64,000 bases of DNA. It comes from Maribacter sp. HTCC2170 (GTDB lineage: Bacteria > Bacteroidota > Bacteroidia > Flavobacteriales > Flavobacteriaceae). Every line of letters begins with the position of its first letter. Positions within the stretch are counted from its first letter, which is position 1. The DNA lies in contig NC_014472.1 in the NCBI RefSeq assembly GCF_000153165.2, positions 2,972,001-3,036,000 on the forward strand. Direction: 5' to 3'. A model generated the notes under the pieces. The model ran no database searches, was not told the origin of the DNA, and saw nothing but the letters and a program-made list of their open reading frames with translations. Both the position numbers and the translations under genes were made by a program. Below, one piece after another: positions 44,353 to 54,034 of the stretch.

Positions 44353-45129
44353 ATGAAGCGAATTTTACTCTCTATACTTTTTCTTACAATAACTTCCACC
44401 GTTTTACATGCTCAACGAAAGAGTGACCTACTAGCAGAAATTGATGCCCTAAAGATGGAATTGGATTCAACCAAGGCTGTTGTGACAGAGGCAAAAAAGA
44501 ATGAAAAAATCGGAATGGCACGGGCTGAATCTTTTGAAAAGCAAGTGCAAGAATTGCAAGATGCCAATTCTACTTTGTTAAAGAACCTAAATAGTTTTGC
44601 TTCAATTTCAAATACAAATTCCGAGAATTTGAACAAAGCCTTGGCCAAAATCGCAGAAAAAGAAAATCAATTAAAAACAATAAACGATGCTCTGGCCTCA
44701 AATGATTCAACGGCTCTAGTTGTGTTGACCAATGCGAAACAAACCTTAGGTGAAAATACCAAAATTGGAGTTAGTAACGGTTCTGTGATTGTTGCAGCTA
44801 AATTAGAGTCTCTTTTTGGAAACACTACGGGTACTGATGTCACAACTGAAGGTTCAGCATGGCTCGAAAAAATCGCAGGAATTCTTAATGCTAATCCTAA
44901 AGTTTCTTTAACCATAAAAGGTTTAAGTATGACCGGAGAATTGGTCTTGGCTGCCAATCAAGCTTCAGCAATTGGTGATATCTTGCAAGGTCAATTCTCG
45001 ATTGACCCAAGTCGAATTGATTCATTAGGAAAAGATGGTGATTTTAAAGAGGGAATTACGCTAGTTCTTCATCCTAATTACAGTCAATTTTACGATATGG
45101 CAAAGGAGAGTATTAAAGCTTCAAATTAA
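44353..45129 (+). CDS. exported degenerate OmpA-family paralogue
   Basis: 258 residues. The layout parallels the OmpA lipoprotein at 36806: exported N-terminus, helical spacer (LLKNLNSFASISNTNSENL against NMGNLTTLTTKGAENL), beta-alpha domain, and the same tail type (HPNYSQFYDMAKESIKA against PKIDQFYSMIEEGMKD). However, the signal peptide ends in LHAQ with no lipobox cysteine. The GHTDD and LSxxRA peptidoglycan residues are replaced (IKGLSMTGELVLAANQASA). It is therefore predicted to be soluble in the periplasm and unable to bind peptidoglycan in the usual way. Function unknown. Confidence 0.82.
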   Translation: MKRILLSILFLTITSTVLHAQRKSDLLAEIDALKMELDSTKAVVTEAKKNEKIGMARAESFEKQVQELQDANSTLLKNLNSFASISNTNSENLNKALAKIAEKENQLKTINDALASNDSTALVVLTNAKQTLGENTKIGVSNGSVIVAAKLESLFGNTTGTDVTTEGSAWLEKIAGILNANPKVSLTIKGLSMTGELVLAANQASAIGDILQGQFSIDPSRIDSLGKDGDFKEGITLVLHPNYSQFYDMAKESIKASN

Positions 45130-45212
45130 AATCAGAGCTAATTGAATTAACAAATACTTTTTCAAAAAAACATGCGTTCTAATTGCGTAAACCAAACTAA
45201 ATACCAATTAAA

Positions 45213-45731
45213 ATGTCAGGAGATCAAATCTTTCAATTATTCGCTTACTTATTACCATCAGTAGTAACAGGTGCTATTGCTTTTTATTTTTTCAGAATGC
45301 ATACAAACAATGAAGAAGGTAGAAGGCGTTTTCTTTTACATAAAGACTCCCAACAAAATACGCTCCCAATACGTTTACAGGCATATGAGCGAATGGCACT
45401 TTTCTTGGAACGTATTGCAATTCCCAGTTTAGTGGTTCGTGTTGCTCCAAAATCTGCAAATAAAAGCGATTATGAAAATCTGTTGATAAAAACCATTGAA
45501 AACGAGTTTGAGCACAACCTATCGCAGCAAATCTACTTATCCGACGATTGTTGGAACATTATTAAAGCAGCCAAAAGTGCAACTATTCAAATGATTCGAA
45601 AAGTAGCCATGAGCGAAACTGATTCTGCTGATAAACTTCGGGAGGATGTTCTAAGTGAGACAATGGACAAACAATCACCCTCGGCTACTGCATTGGCCTT
45701 TGTAAAAAAGGAAATCGGAAGTCTTTGGTAG
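45213..45731 (+). CDS. conserved membrane-anchored protein of unknown function
   Basis: 172 residues. One hydrophobic N-terminal segment (about 8-26, LFAYLLPSVVTGAIAFYFF) is followed by a cytosolic helical domain (RRRFLLHKDSQQNTLPIRLQ, AYERMALFLERI, HNLSQQIYLSDDCW). The pattern is one I associate with a conserved uncharacterised Bacteroidota family. No catalytic motif. It follows the OmpA paralogue at 83 bp and is convergent with the patatin gene. Confidence 0.75.
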   Translation: MSGDQIFQLFAYLLPSVVTGAIAFYFFRMHTNNEEGRRRFLLHKDSQQNTLPIRLQAYERMALFLERIAIPSLVVRVAPKSANKSDYENLLIKTIENEFEHNLSQQIYLSDDCWNIIKAAKSATIQMIRKVAMSETDSADKLREDVLSETMDKQSPSATALAFVKKEIGSLW

Positions 45732-45766
45732 ATAAATTGAAACAATGCTTAGCTGAAAAAATAGGC

Positions 45767-46681
45767 CTATTCCTGTAATTGTGGTTCTATTGGCATACTT
45801 TCCTTATCCTTATTCTTCGCATACAAATAGCCTTTTTTCCACCACAGGGTCATTTTTTCTTTATTGAAAATCAAAGAATTGGTAGTTAGTACCGTTGGGG
45901 TATAATAGAGGTTTATTATTGCATCATTCTGCGTTGCTGCTAGCTTTCCTATCCTAATGTTTTGATTTTCAATTCGGTCCAAAATAAATGCCATCATGTT
46001 GGTAATCAATTCAAAAGGATTTTTGGACGGCATTCTGTTATAATGGCTTACCTCAGTTCTTAGTACAACCACATCCACTTCAGTAGCACCTCTTTGTATC
46101 GCCTCTTCAATTGGGACCAGGCTCCCTAATCCCCCGTCGGCATATTCGCATCCATTTTTACGCACAAGACTCATAAAAGGAGTATAGTTTGATGATATCC
46201 AAATCCAATCACAGAATTCTTCATATGTACAGTCGTTAATGGACTTGTATTCAACTTGATTCAATGATAAGTTAGAAACGGTAACTACAACATCTATTGG
46301 TCCGTTCTTTAGTTTAACGAACTCTTCTCTGGTAATACTATCATAAATCAACTCGCGAAGATTCTCACTTTCCCCAAAAGTTTTTTTACCATTAAACAAG
46401 TTCTTCATTATATTCCAGTGGTTCATGGAAATAATATCGATACCGTACTTTTTCTTGACCGTAAATGGGCAATTGCTAAAAATACTATCTTGATTTACTG
46501 AGGAATATATATTTTTGATTTTATCGATTTTCCCTAAGGCAAGATGGGAAATCAATAAGCTACCTGTTGATGTGCCAATGAAAATATCGTACTTGTGCCC
46601 TACTTCTTGCATAAGATATTGGGCAACCCCTCCTGCAAAAGCTCCTTTACTTCCACCTCCCGAAATGACCAATGCCCTCAT
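45767..46681 (-). CDS. patatin-like phospholipase
   Basis: 304 residues. Oxyanion loop GGGSKG (8-13), nucleophile Ser38 in GTSTG (36-40) and catalytic Asp182 in DGG (182-184) are all present, so an active Ser-Asp lipid acyl hydrolase is expected. There is no signal peptide, so it is probably cytosolic and acts on membrane phospholipids. Its ATG overlaps the last four bases of the upstream M1 aminopeptidase gene (ATGA), indicating translational coupling. Confidence 0.92.
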   Translation of the reverse strand: MRALVISGGGSKGAFAGGVAQYLMQEVGHKYDIFIGTSTGSLLISHLALGKIDKIKNIYSSVNQDSIFSNCPFTVKKKYGIDIISMNHWNIMKNLFNGKKTFGESENLRELIYDSITREEFVKLKNGPIDVVVTVSNLSLNQVEYKSINDCTYEEFCDWIWISSNYTPFMSLVRKNGCEYADGGLGSLVPIEEAIQRGATEVDVVVLRTEVSHYNRMPSKNPFELITNMMAFILDRIENQNIRIGKLAATQNDAIINLYYTPTVLTTNSLIFNKEKMTLWWKKGYLYAKNKDKESMPIEPQLQE

Positions 46682-48768
46682 TCTATTTTTATTTTAGTTC
46701 TAAGATAACGAAGTTCAACTTCATTGAGTTCTTTTGAAATTTTCCTGATTTGCACCAAATAATCAGAATCTTTTAAAAGTTCGTCTAACAAAGATCGGGC
46801 ATACTTTTTAAATTGCCAACTATGATGGGTTGTTGCTTCAAAAAGATTTTTCAAACCAGTATGATTAAGGCCTAGTGCTTCAAATAAATACTGAAAAGCA
46901 CCCATTCGTATTTCCCAAGAATGAATTGAAGAAGTATAACCCATGAGTTCATCTATGTAATTCCTAGTAGTGTTTTGCTCATAATCAGTTGTGAGTATGG
47001 CCAGGGTTAACCATAACAATCTTATGTTTTTATTTGGTAGGCCAATGGCACCCTTCGTTTCATCTAAATATTTTGATCGTTCCTCAGGGAAAGAAGACCA
47101 TAATTTCAACAATGCATATTCTTTGTTTATATAGCTTTGATCTTTTAATAGCGTTTCAAAATCCGATTTCAAACCAACTGGGACTTGCTTTAGGTTGATG
47201 GCTACGGCCTGTCTAACTCTGATTAATGAATCATTCAAGGCTTCTATCATTGTTTCTTGATCCAATTTATCAAAGTACTTGTGAATCAATCTACTTCTAT
47301 AAGATTCAGATTTATGTTTATTCCAAAACAACCTCAAAATACTGTCCTGCTCTTCAGGCAACTTGCTTAATCTAACTTCGAGATCAATTATATCTTTTAT
47401 TCTCTTTGAACTAGCGGATAAATACTTATTTACTTCCTTGGTTCTAAAAGAAGTTTTTTCAAGCCAATTATCCCTAAAATCTGTAAGATCCTGCCCACTT
47501 GACTTCCCAATTTCATTTAAAAAATCAGCAATAGTTACATTCTTGAATTGAAAATTATCTAAATAACCCTGTATTCCCTTTTTAAATGCCACACCCCCCA
47601 CCTGTTCTCTCAACATAACGAGTGCCCAAGCGCCTTTTTCGTAAAAAGTTAGGCTACTTGCCTTTGGGTTGGTCAGGGCTTCTCCTTTTCCACCTTCTGA
47701 CAGTTCATTCAATTGATTTGCTGTATCATACAGCTTCCAATAATAATGTTCATCACCAAATAGTTCTCGTTCAGCTAAATAGGCGTAGTAAGTTGCAAAA
47801 CCCTCATGAAGCCAATGGTGGTTCCCATCTTTTTCAGTCACCAAATTCCCGAACCACTGGTGTGCCATTTCATGGGCATTCACGTTCACATAATTCTTAT
47901 CAATAAAAGCTGTTGAATCAATAACGTACCCACCCGAAAAAATGGTTGTTCCTGTATTCTCCATTCCGGCATATAGGAAATCGTGCACAGGGACCTGTTT
48001 GTAATTCTGCCAAGGATAGGGAATACCAATCTCCTTCTCTAGAAAATCAAAAATTTCCTTTGTAAAACGATAAGTCGGTTCCACTCGCGAACTGTCCTTT
48101 GGGTAATAATAGTTTTCAATGGGAATCCCACTAGTTGAGGTCAATTCTTGCTTTCTATATTCACCAATGACAAAGGCCAATAAGTAACTGCTCATGGGCT
48201 TTTGCATGTCATAACTCCACATTAGGGCTTGAGGCTCTTGATCTTCAATACCTTTTAGGCTGCCATTAGCTATGACCGGATATTCTTTATCAAATGTAAT
48301 ACTTAGATCAAACGCTACTTTTTCAATCATATCGTCGAAACTTGGTAACCAATGACTCGTATATTTTCCTTGACCTTGGGTCCAGATTTGTTCATTTCCA
48401 GAAACTTCATCATCCCAACCTAAAAAATAAACAGTTTGTTTTGGTTTTGCTATATACTCAAGAGTAATCGTATAATACTTTCCTTTTTTAAACCTTTTAT
48501 TGATTGTAACCCTATTTTTATTAATTGAATGAGGCACATTTTTATGGTTAATTAATACTGAAAAGAACTCCATATTTCTAGCATCTAAAAAAACAGAATC
48601 TACCTTCTCCAGTACCTCAAATTCATAAGTGACATTTCCCCAAATTTGATTCTTTTCTGCATCCGGTACAATCAGAACTTTGGCACTTAAAAAATCTACC
48701 TTATCCTGATGCTGAGCGAAAATCTGCAGGGACACAAACAGGAAAATAAAAAGTAAAACTCTTTTCAT
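46678..48768 (-). CDS. M1-family zinc aminopeptidase
   Basis: 696 residues, signal peptide about 1-18. The zinc site is intact: H299-EMA-H303 in AHEMAHQWFGNLVT and E322 in WLHEGFATYYAY. The exopeptidase motif GMENTG lies just before it (near residue 268). The C-terminal helical domain is complete. It should remove N-terminal residues from peptides in the periplasm. A -7 box at 48794-48801 supports the start. It makes a useful contrast with the zinc-less M1-like protein at 25.4 kb. Confidence 0.94.
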   Translation of the reverse strand: MKRVLLFIFLFVSLQIFAQHQDKVDFLSAKVLIVPDAEKNQIWGNVTYEFEVLEKVDSVFLDARNMEFFSVLINHKNVPHSINKNRVTINKRFKKGKYYTITLEYIAKPKQTVYFLGWDDEVSGNEQIWTQGQGKYTSHWLPSFDDMIEKVAFDLSITFDKEYPVIANGSLKGIEDQEPQALMWSYDMQKPMSSYLLAFVIGEYRKQELTSTSGIPIENYYYPKDSSRVEPTYRFTKEIFDFLEKEIGIPYPWQNYKQVPVHDFLYAGMENTGTTIFSGGYVIDSTAFIDKNYVNVNAHEMAHQWFGNLVTEKDGNHHWLHEGFATYYAYLAERELFGDEHYYWKLYDTANQLNELSEGGKGEALTNPKASSLTFYEKGAWALVMLREQVGGVAFKKGIQGYLDNFQFKNVTIADFLNEIGKSSGQDLTDFRDNWLEKTSFRTKEVNKYLSASSKRIKDIIDLEVRLSKLPEEQDSILRLFWNKHKSESYRSRLIHKYFDKLDQETMIEALNDSLIRVRQAVAINLKQVPVGLKSDFETLLKDQSYINKEYALLKLWSSFPEERSKYLDETKGAIGLPNKNIRLLWLTLAILTTDYEQNTTRNYIDELMGYTSSIHSWEIRMGAFQYLFEALGLNHTGLKNLFEATTHHSWQFKKYARSLLDELLKDSDYLVQIRKISKELNEVELRYLRTKIKIE

Positions 48769-48793
48769 AGGTATAAGACATCAAAGTCCACAC

Positions 48794-48801
48794 CAAATTT
48801 A
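48794..48801 (-). promoter_or_regulatory. -7 box for the M1 aminopeptidase-patatin operon
   Basis: Minus strand TAAATTTG matches TAnnTTTG and lies about 26 bp before ATG 48768. No convincing -33 box. Confidence 0.4.
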
Positions 48802-48823
48802 GCATTTTAGTTTGTTGCACTTG

Positions 48824-48841
48824 AATAGGGTATCCCCTATT
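48824..48841. other. inverted repeat just upstream of recG
   Basis: AATAGGG and CCCTATT form a perfect 7-bp stem around TATC, then TTTT, ending 8 bp before the recG ATG. It could be a leader hairpin, an operator, or a terminator-like structure for upstream readthrough. Confidence 0.4.
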
Positions 48842-48849
48842 TTTATCGA

Positions 48850-50955
48850 ATGAATGCCAATTACCTTCAAACTCCCATTACATACCTCAAAGGTGTTGGC
48901 CCAAATCGGGCACAAACATTACAAGGTGAGCTTGGCATATCTACCTATCAAGACTTACTGAATCTTTTCCCAAATAGATATATCGATAAAACCCAATACT
49001 ATAAAATTGGTCAATTACAACGTAGTAATGCCGATGTTCAGATAAAAGGCAAAATCATTCGTATAAAAACCGTTGAGCAAAAAAAAGGAAAGCGTTTGGT
49101 GGCCACATTTATAGACGAAACAGGAGAAATGGAATTGGTATGGTTTCGTGGTCAAAAATGGATTCGGGAAAATCTAAAACTGAACACACCCTATGTGATT
49201 TTCGGAAAATGTAATTGGTACAGTGGCAAATTTTCAATGCCACACCCCGAAATGGAATTGCTGACAGAGCATGAACAAGGACTCAAGGTATTGATGCAAC
49301 CTGTTTATCCGTCTACTGAGAAATTGGGTAATAGTGGAATCACCAATCGTGTTATCAATAAACTCTTACAACAACTATTTGTTGAAACTAAAGGAAAGTT
49401 TATGGAGACACTTTCCGATGGGCTTTTACATGATTTAAAATTGATATCAAAAAGCGAAGCCCTTTTCAATATTCATTTTCCAAAAAATCAAGAGTTCTTA
49501 GCCAAAGCGCAGTTTAGATTAAAGTTCGAGGAATTGTTCTATATACAGCTACAATTGATTTCCAAAAATATGCTGCGCAAACAAAAAATCAAAGGCTTCA
49601 ACTTTGATCAAGTGGGAGAGCTTTTCAATGAATTCTTTAAAAATCATTTGCCTTTTGAATTGACCACGGCCCAAAAAAGAGTAATAAAGGAAATAAGGGC
49701 CGATATGGGCAGCAACGCACAAATGAATAGGCTACTGCAAGGAGATGTGGGCTCCGGTAAAACCATTGTTGCCTTAATGACCATGCTACTGGCCATCGAT
49801 AATGGTTACCAAGCCTGTTTGATGGCGCCTACAGAAATTCTTGCTAACCAGCATTTTAATGGCATTAAAGAACAATTGCAAGATATCGGAGTAAACATAG
49901 CTCTACTTACAGGTTCAATAAAAAAATCTGCTAGAACCATAATCCATGAGCAACTTGAAAATGGGGAGCTTCATATTCTTATTGGCACCCATGCTCTATT
50001 GGAAGATAAGGTGAAATATAAAAACCTTGGTCTAGCTATTGTTGATGAACAACATCGGTTTGGAGTTGCCCAACGTTCCAAACTTTGGCATAAAAATGAA
50101 GTGCCACCACACATTCTGGTAATGACGGCGACACCAATTCCTAGAACCTTGGCCATGAGTCTATATGGTGATTTGGATATTTCAGTAATTGATGAGTTAC
50201 CGCCAGGCAGAAAGGCTATAAAAACAGTACATAGATATGATTCCAATAGATTGAAGGTTTTTGGGTTCATCAAGGATGAAATAAAAAAAGGGCGCCAGAT
50301 ATATGTGGTATATCCATTAATACAAGAATCAGAGGCATTGGATTACAAAGATTTAATGGATGGTTATGAAAGTATTGCGAGGGATTTCCCGCTACCCGAT
50401 TACCAGATTTCCATTGTTCATGGCAAAATGAAACCCGCCGATAAGGACTATGAGATGGAACGTTTTGTAAAAGGTGAAACCCAAATAATGGTTGCCACTA
50501 CCGTTATTGAAGTTGGTGTTAACGTTCCCAATGCTTCGGTAATGATCATTGAAAGTGCGGAACGTTTTGGGTTGTCCCAATTGCATCAATTGCGTGGGCG
50601 CGTTGGTCGTGGCGCAGATCAAAGTTATTGTATTTTGATGACCAGTTTTAAACTGTCATCAGAAGCCAAAACCCGTTTAGAAACCATGGTCAGGACCAAT
50701 GACGGTTTTGAGATTGCAGAGGTAGACTTAAAACTTCGTGGGCCTGGAGATATTATGGGAACACAACAAAGCGGCGTTTTAAACCTTAAAATCGCTGACA
50801 TAGTCAAGGACAATGATATTCTTAAGACAGCACGTTGGTATGCTATGAAAATTTTAAAAGAAGACCCGAGTTTGGAAAAACAAGAACATTTGGTAATTCG
50901 ACATTCCTACGCTCAACTCATTAAGCATAAAAACATCTGGAATTACATAAGTTGA
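48850..50955 (+). CDS. recG: ATP-dependent DNA helicase RecG
   Basis: 701 residues. The N-terminal wedge/OB domain (about 1-230, with DLLNLFPNRYIDKT) is followed by SF2 motifs: TTAQKRVI, Walker A GDVGSGKT, DEQHRFG, MTATPIPRTLA, and motif VI QLRGRVGRG. RecG remodels stalled forks and Holliday junctions. Length and order agree with bacterial RecG. It is followed by a hairpin that probably ends both this transcript and the convergent DUF2911 gene. Confidence 0.96.
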   Translation: MNANYLQTPITYLKGVGPNRAQTLQGELGISTYQDLLNLFPNRYIDKTQYYKIGQLQRSNADVQIKGKIIRIKTVEQKKGKRLVATFIDETGEMELVWFRGQKWIRENLKLNTPYVIFGKCNWYSGKFSMPHPEMELLTEHEQGLKVLMQPVYPSTEKLGNSGITNRVINKLLQQLFVETKGKFMETLSDGLLHDLKLISKSEALFNIHFPKNQEFLAKAQFRLKFEELFYIQLQLISKNMLRKQKIKGFNFDQVGELFNEFFKNHLPFELTTAQKRVIKEIRADMGSNAQMNRLLQGDVGSGKTIVALMTMLLAIDNGYQACLMAPTEILANQHFNGIKEQLQDIGVNIALLTGSIKKSARTIIHEQLENGELHILIGTHALLEDKVKYKNLGLAIVDEQHRFGVAQRSKLWHKNEVPPHILVMTATPIPRTLAMSLYGDLDISVIDELPPGRKAIKTVHRYDSNRLKVFGFIKDEIKKGRQIYVVYPLIQESEALDYKDLMDGYESIARDFPLPDYQISIVHGKMKPADKDYEMERFVKGETQIMVATTVIEVGVNVPNASVMIIESAERFGLSQLHQLRGRVGRGADQSYCILMTSFKLSSEAKTRLETMVRTNDGFEIAEVDLKLRGPGDIMGTQQSGVLNLKIADIVKDNDILKTARWYAMKILKEDPSLEKQEHLVIRHSYAQLIKHKNIWNYIS

Positions 50956-50962
50956 AATTAAA

Positions 50963-50987
50963 AACCCTGACGATTACCATCAGGGTT
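50963..50987. terminator. probable terminator hairpin between recG and the DUF2911 gene
   Basis: AACCCTGA and TCAGGGTT make an 8-bp stem with a 9-nt loop between the convergent stops. The flanking T run is short, so efficiency is uncertain. Confidence 0.55.
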
Positions 50988-51010
50988 CAACTTTTCATGC
51001 AATTCGCTTT

Positions 51011-52120
51011 TTAATTGATGTCTTCACCTTTTTTAAGTTTCTCCAAAAAACCTGCTATAGCATCTTTGTTTGGCTGGTCCGGTGCTCTTTTGGCTGCAAT
51101 TTGTAAATGTTTTAGTGCTGTTTTATAATTACCAAGGGCAGAATAACCTCTTGCCAATCCGAAGTCCACAGGCCATTGACCTTTGTTCTTTTTGGCATTC
51201 ATTTTAAAGATCTTCATGGCTTTTTCTTTATTTCCTTGACCAATCAACTGACGCCCGTATCCATGAGTTTCAAAAATGGTAGCATATTCCATGGCTTCAT
51301 CCATAACGGTAGATGCTTCACCGGTTTTCCCTTGCTTTGCTAAAATCCTTGATTTGATTCCCAGATTATTAAAGGTTTTCTGGCTAAAAAACTGTCCAGC
51401 AATAGTGGCATCAATCCAGCGAAGAGCCTCATCCAAATCACCACCATTATTCAAAGAGAAATTTGCCGCTTGTTCCCACGTTTGTCTAGTAAAACCTGGC
51501 GAATTTTCAAGTTTGGTACGAATATCAGCCAATACAACATTGGCCACATCTACTTCAATTTTAAAAGGGATCTTCTTTTCCCCCCAGCTTAAACTGGCTA
51601 TGGCCGAATTGGCCGAAACATCGTAGAAATCAAAAGTTAATTGCTCTGTATGCGGTGCATTGGTCATATTCACATCAACTTGCAAAGCATCCGCCGAAGG
51701 CTCATAGAAATAACTGCCCCACGCCTTGTAATTCTTGGAGAAAATAATCGTTGCTTTATTATCTTCATGAATGACCATATGCAATCCATATTTTCCTGCT
51801 GCCAAATCTTTTCCTTCTACCTTCACATCATCATCAAATTTGATGATCGTATTCTCATTTGCCCCTGCTCTCCAAGGAGATTCTTTGGCCGTTCCAAATC
51901 CAAGGTTGTTCATTCCATAAGGCACTAACTTTCCCCAAACTTCCCGATCATTAACACTAGGGCGTGAATATTCGATTGAAATATCGGTTATTCCGACTCT
52001 TTGCGAAACCTTTGCCATTTGGCTTCCTCTTGGTAAATCCAATTGAGCGGAAACATTAACAAAACAAAATAGCATCATGAATGACATGCCTAATGCATAT
52101 TTTAAGTACATTTTTTTCAT
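51011..52120 (-). CDS. exported DUF2911 protein with TPR repeats
   Basis: 369 residues, signal peptide about 1-23 (NVSAQ). DUF2911 occupies about 25-190: DISIEYSRPSVNDREVWGKL, GAGANENT-like ending in FDDDVKVEG, and IIFSKNYKAWGSYFY. The rest is helical repeats of TPR type (WPVDFGLARGYSALGNYKTA). DUF2911 is largely confined to Bacteroidota and has no known activity. The frame extends to 52171, but the signal peptide fixes the ATG at 52120. Confidence 0.86.
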   Translation of the reverse strand: MKKMYLKYALGMSFMMLFCFVNVSAQLDLPRGSQMAKVSQRVGITDISIEYSRPSVNDREVWGKLVPYGMNNLGFGTAKESPWRAGANENTIIKFDDDVKVEGKDLAAGKYGLHMVIHEDNKATIIFSKNYKAWGSYFYEPSADALQVDVNMTNAPHTEQLTFDFYDVSANSAIASLSWGEKKIPFKIEVDVANVVLADIRTKLENSPGFTRQTWEQAANFSLNNGGDLDEALRWIDATIAGQFFSQKTFNNLGIKSRILAKQGKTGEASTVMDEAMEYATIFETHGYGRQLIGQGNKEKAMKIFKMNAKKNKGQWPVDFGLARGYSALGNYKTALKHLQIAAKRAPDQPNKDAIAGFLEKLKKGEDIN

Positions 52121-52290
52121 TTGATTGATTTTAGTTGTTCCGTTACAAGGTATATATAGATAAAGCCCCATAAAGTTACAATTGTGTTAAAGTGCTAACA
52201 GCACATGTTAAACTAACATTTAAATAAGTGTGACAATTTCAAAAAAAAGTTGTCTTTGTTTTTATAATTTAATACCATAAACAAAACCAA

Positions 52291-53877
52291 ATGAAAAATA
52301 CGTCGGTAATTCTTTTGTTATCTAGCATTGTACTTCTGATATCTTGTAGAAATACAAATCAAACTGCTGCTATAAAGCATCCAGAGGGAAAGTTAGTGTC
52401 AAGCACTTATAAAGAGCCTGTTTTCTTGAATGACCAAAGAATCTCAAAAATAAAAGGAATCGAATCTGAATTGGAGCAAATATTTATTGAACACTCAAAA
52501 ACAAAAAAAATACCAGGAATTGCCTATGGTATTGTTGTTGATGATTCTCTCGTAATAGCCTCGGCAACAGGATTGTCCCAAATAAAAAACAATATTGCAG
52601 CGTCAACTAGTACATCTTTTCGGATAGCCTCTATGTCAAAGAGTTTTACGGCCATGGCTATTTTGAAATTAAGGGATGAACAGAAATTATCTTTAAATGA
52701 CCCAGTATCAAAATATATTCCGGAGTTAGGAAAGTTAGAATATCTTACCGAGGATTCTCCATTGATTGATATTGAAAATTTATTGACAATGACAGCTGGA
52801 TTTCCAGAGGACAATCCCTGGGGAGACCGCCAGCTTGCACTTTCAGATGAAGCTTTTATAGATTTGATTTCCAAAGGGCTATCGATTTCCAAGGTTTCCT
52901 CCTCCCAATTTGAATACAGCAATACAGGATATGCCATGCTCGGGAAAATCATTACATCAATTTCTGGAATTCCATATCAAGAATATATAAAGAAGCATAT
53001 TTTTCTTCCCTTAGGGATGAACAATACATTTTGGGAATATTCAAATGTTCCGCAAGAACAATTGGCGATTGGATATAGATGGGAAGATGAAACTTGGAAA
53101 AAGGAACCAATGCTTCACGATGGTGCATACGGTGCAATGGGAGGATTAATCACATCCATCGAAGATTTTAACAAATATGTTAGTTTTCATTTATCTGCTT
53201 GGCCAGCAAGAAGCGATGACGACACGGGTCCTATCAAGCGTAGTTCTTTAAGGGAAATGCATACTCCTCAATTTAATTTTTTAAATTCTTGGAACAAGGA
53301 TTGGGATAATAAGTCTTGTGCAAGTATGATAGGCTATGGATTTGGGCTTGGAATTTCAATGGATTGTAAACGAAGAAAACGTATTTCACATGGCGGGGCA
53401 TTACCTGGTTTTGGGAGTAATTATGCTTTCTTTCCTGAATATGGTATTGGAATCATGGCATTTGGCAATTTAACATATACAACACCTATTCCCTACGATA
53501 CCATAGAAAAAATGTTGTTTGAGAAATTGGATTTACAGTCCCGCAAACTTCCTGCATCTGATATCTTGGAAAAAAGAAAGGGAGAAATCGCTAACCTCTT
53601 CCAAACAGGAAAAGCCAATCTAGATGGGAAAATATTTGCCGAGAATTTTTTCCTAGATACTTCTAAAGAAATGCGTATCAAAGAAATCCAAGATGTTTTG
53701 GATTCTGCAGGAGGCTTTATAAATGTTTTGAAGATTTCTCCTCGAAATCAATTACGAGGAGATTTTAAAATAAGCTGCGAAAATGGTGATATAAATGTGT
53801 TCTTTACACTGACTCCAGAAAAAACACCTATGGTTCAAAGATTGGATGTTTCTTTTAAATCCCGTAAAAGCGAATAG
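52291..53877 (+). CDS. beta-lactamase-fold serine hydrolase lipoprotein
   Basis: 528 residues. Lipoprotein signal with lipobox LISC (near 20). The serine motif SMSK (about 114-117), YSNTGY tyrosine motif and HGGALPG (near 368) give an intact catalytic set. The C-terminal 100 residues are an added beta-rich domain. It probably acts on peptidoglycan peptides, D-amino-acid peptides or esters in the periplasm. Only weakly similar in visible motifs to the protein at 16.0 kb; the two are separate family members rather than recent duplicates. Confidence 0.86.
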   Translation: MKNTSVILLLSSIVLLISCRNTNQTAAIKHPEGKLVSSTYKEPVFLNDQRISKIKGIESELEQIFIEHSKTKKIPGIAYGIVVDDSLVIASATGLSQIKNNIAASTSTSFRIASMSKSFTAMAILKLRDEQKLSLNDPVSKYIPELGKLEYLTEDSPLIDIENLLTMTAGFPEDNPWGDRQLALSDEAFIDLISKGLSISKVSSSQFEYSNTGYAMLGKIITSISGIPYQEYIKKHIFLPLGMNNTFWEYSNVPQEQLAIGYRWEDETWKKEPMLHDGAYGAMGGLITSIEDFNKYVSFHLSAWPARSDDDTGPIKRSSLREMHTPQFNFLNSWNKDWDNKSCASMIGYGFGLGISMDCKRRKRISHGGALPGFGSNYAFFPEYGIGIMAFGNLTYTTPIPYDTIEKMLFEKLDLQSRKLPASDILEKRKGEIANLFQTGKANLDGKIFAENFFLDTSKEMRIKEIQDVLDSAGGFINVLKISPRNQLRGDFKISCENGDINVFFTLTPEKTPMVQRLDVSFKSRKSE

Positions 53878-53987
53878 CTAAAGGACATCTGACTTATTCC
53901 TTTTCGTGTAAATGGATTTTGTCTCCTTCTGTTGTTGAAAAAATAATTGCGTTTGAACATCGTAATTTTTAAGTGCATTAATTTCCT

Positions 53988-54012
53988 AAAACCATTGGTT
54001 TTAATAGTTTTG
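53988..54012 (+). promoter_or_regulatory. leuC promoter region with small inverted repeat
   Basis: TAGTTTTG at 54005-54012 matches TAnnTTTG, about 22 bp before ATG 54035. AAAACCATTGGTTTT at 53988-54002 is a 6-bp inverted repeat directly abutting it where no -33 box is seen; it could be an operator. I see no leucine-rich leader peptide in the 157-bp gap. Confidence 0.4.
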
Positions 54013-54034
54013 TTAGCTTAGAATAAAAAGAATT

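Noticed and set aside
15997-53877. The two beta-lactamase-fold genes as a recent duplication
   Set aside because: They differ in export type (signal peptidase I versus lipoprotein), C-terminal domains and motif context.
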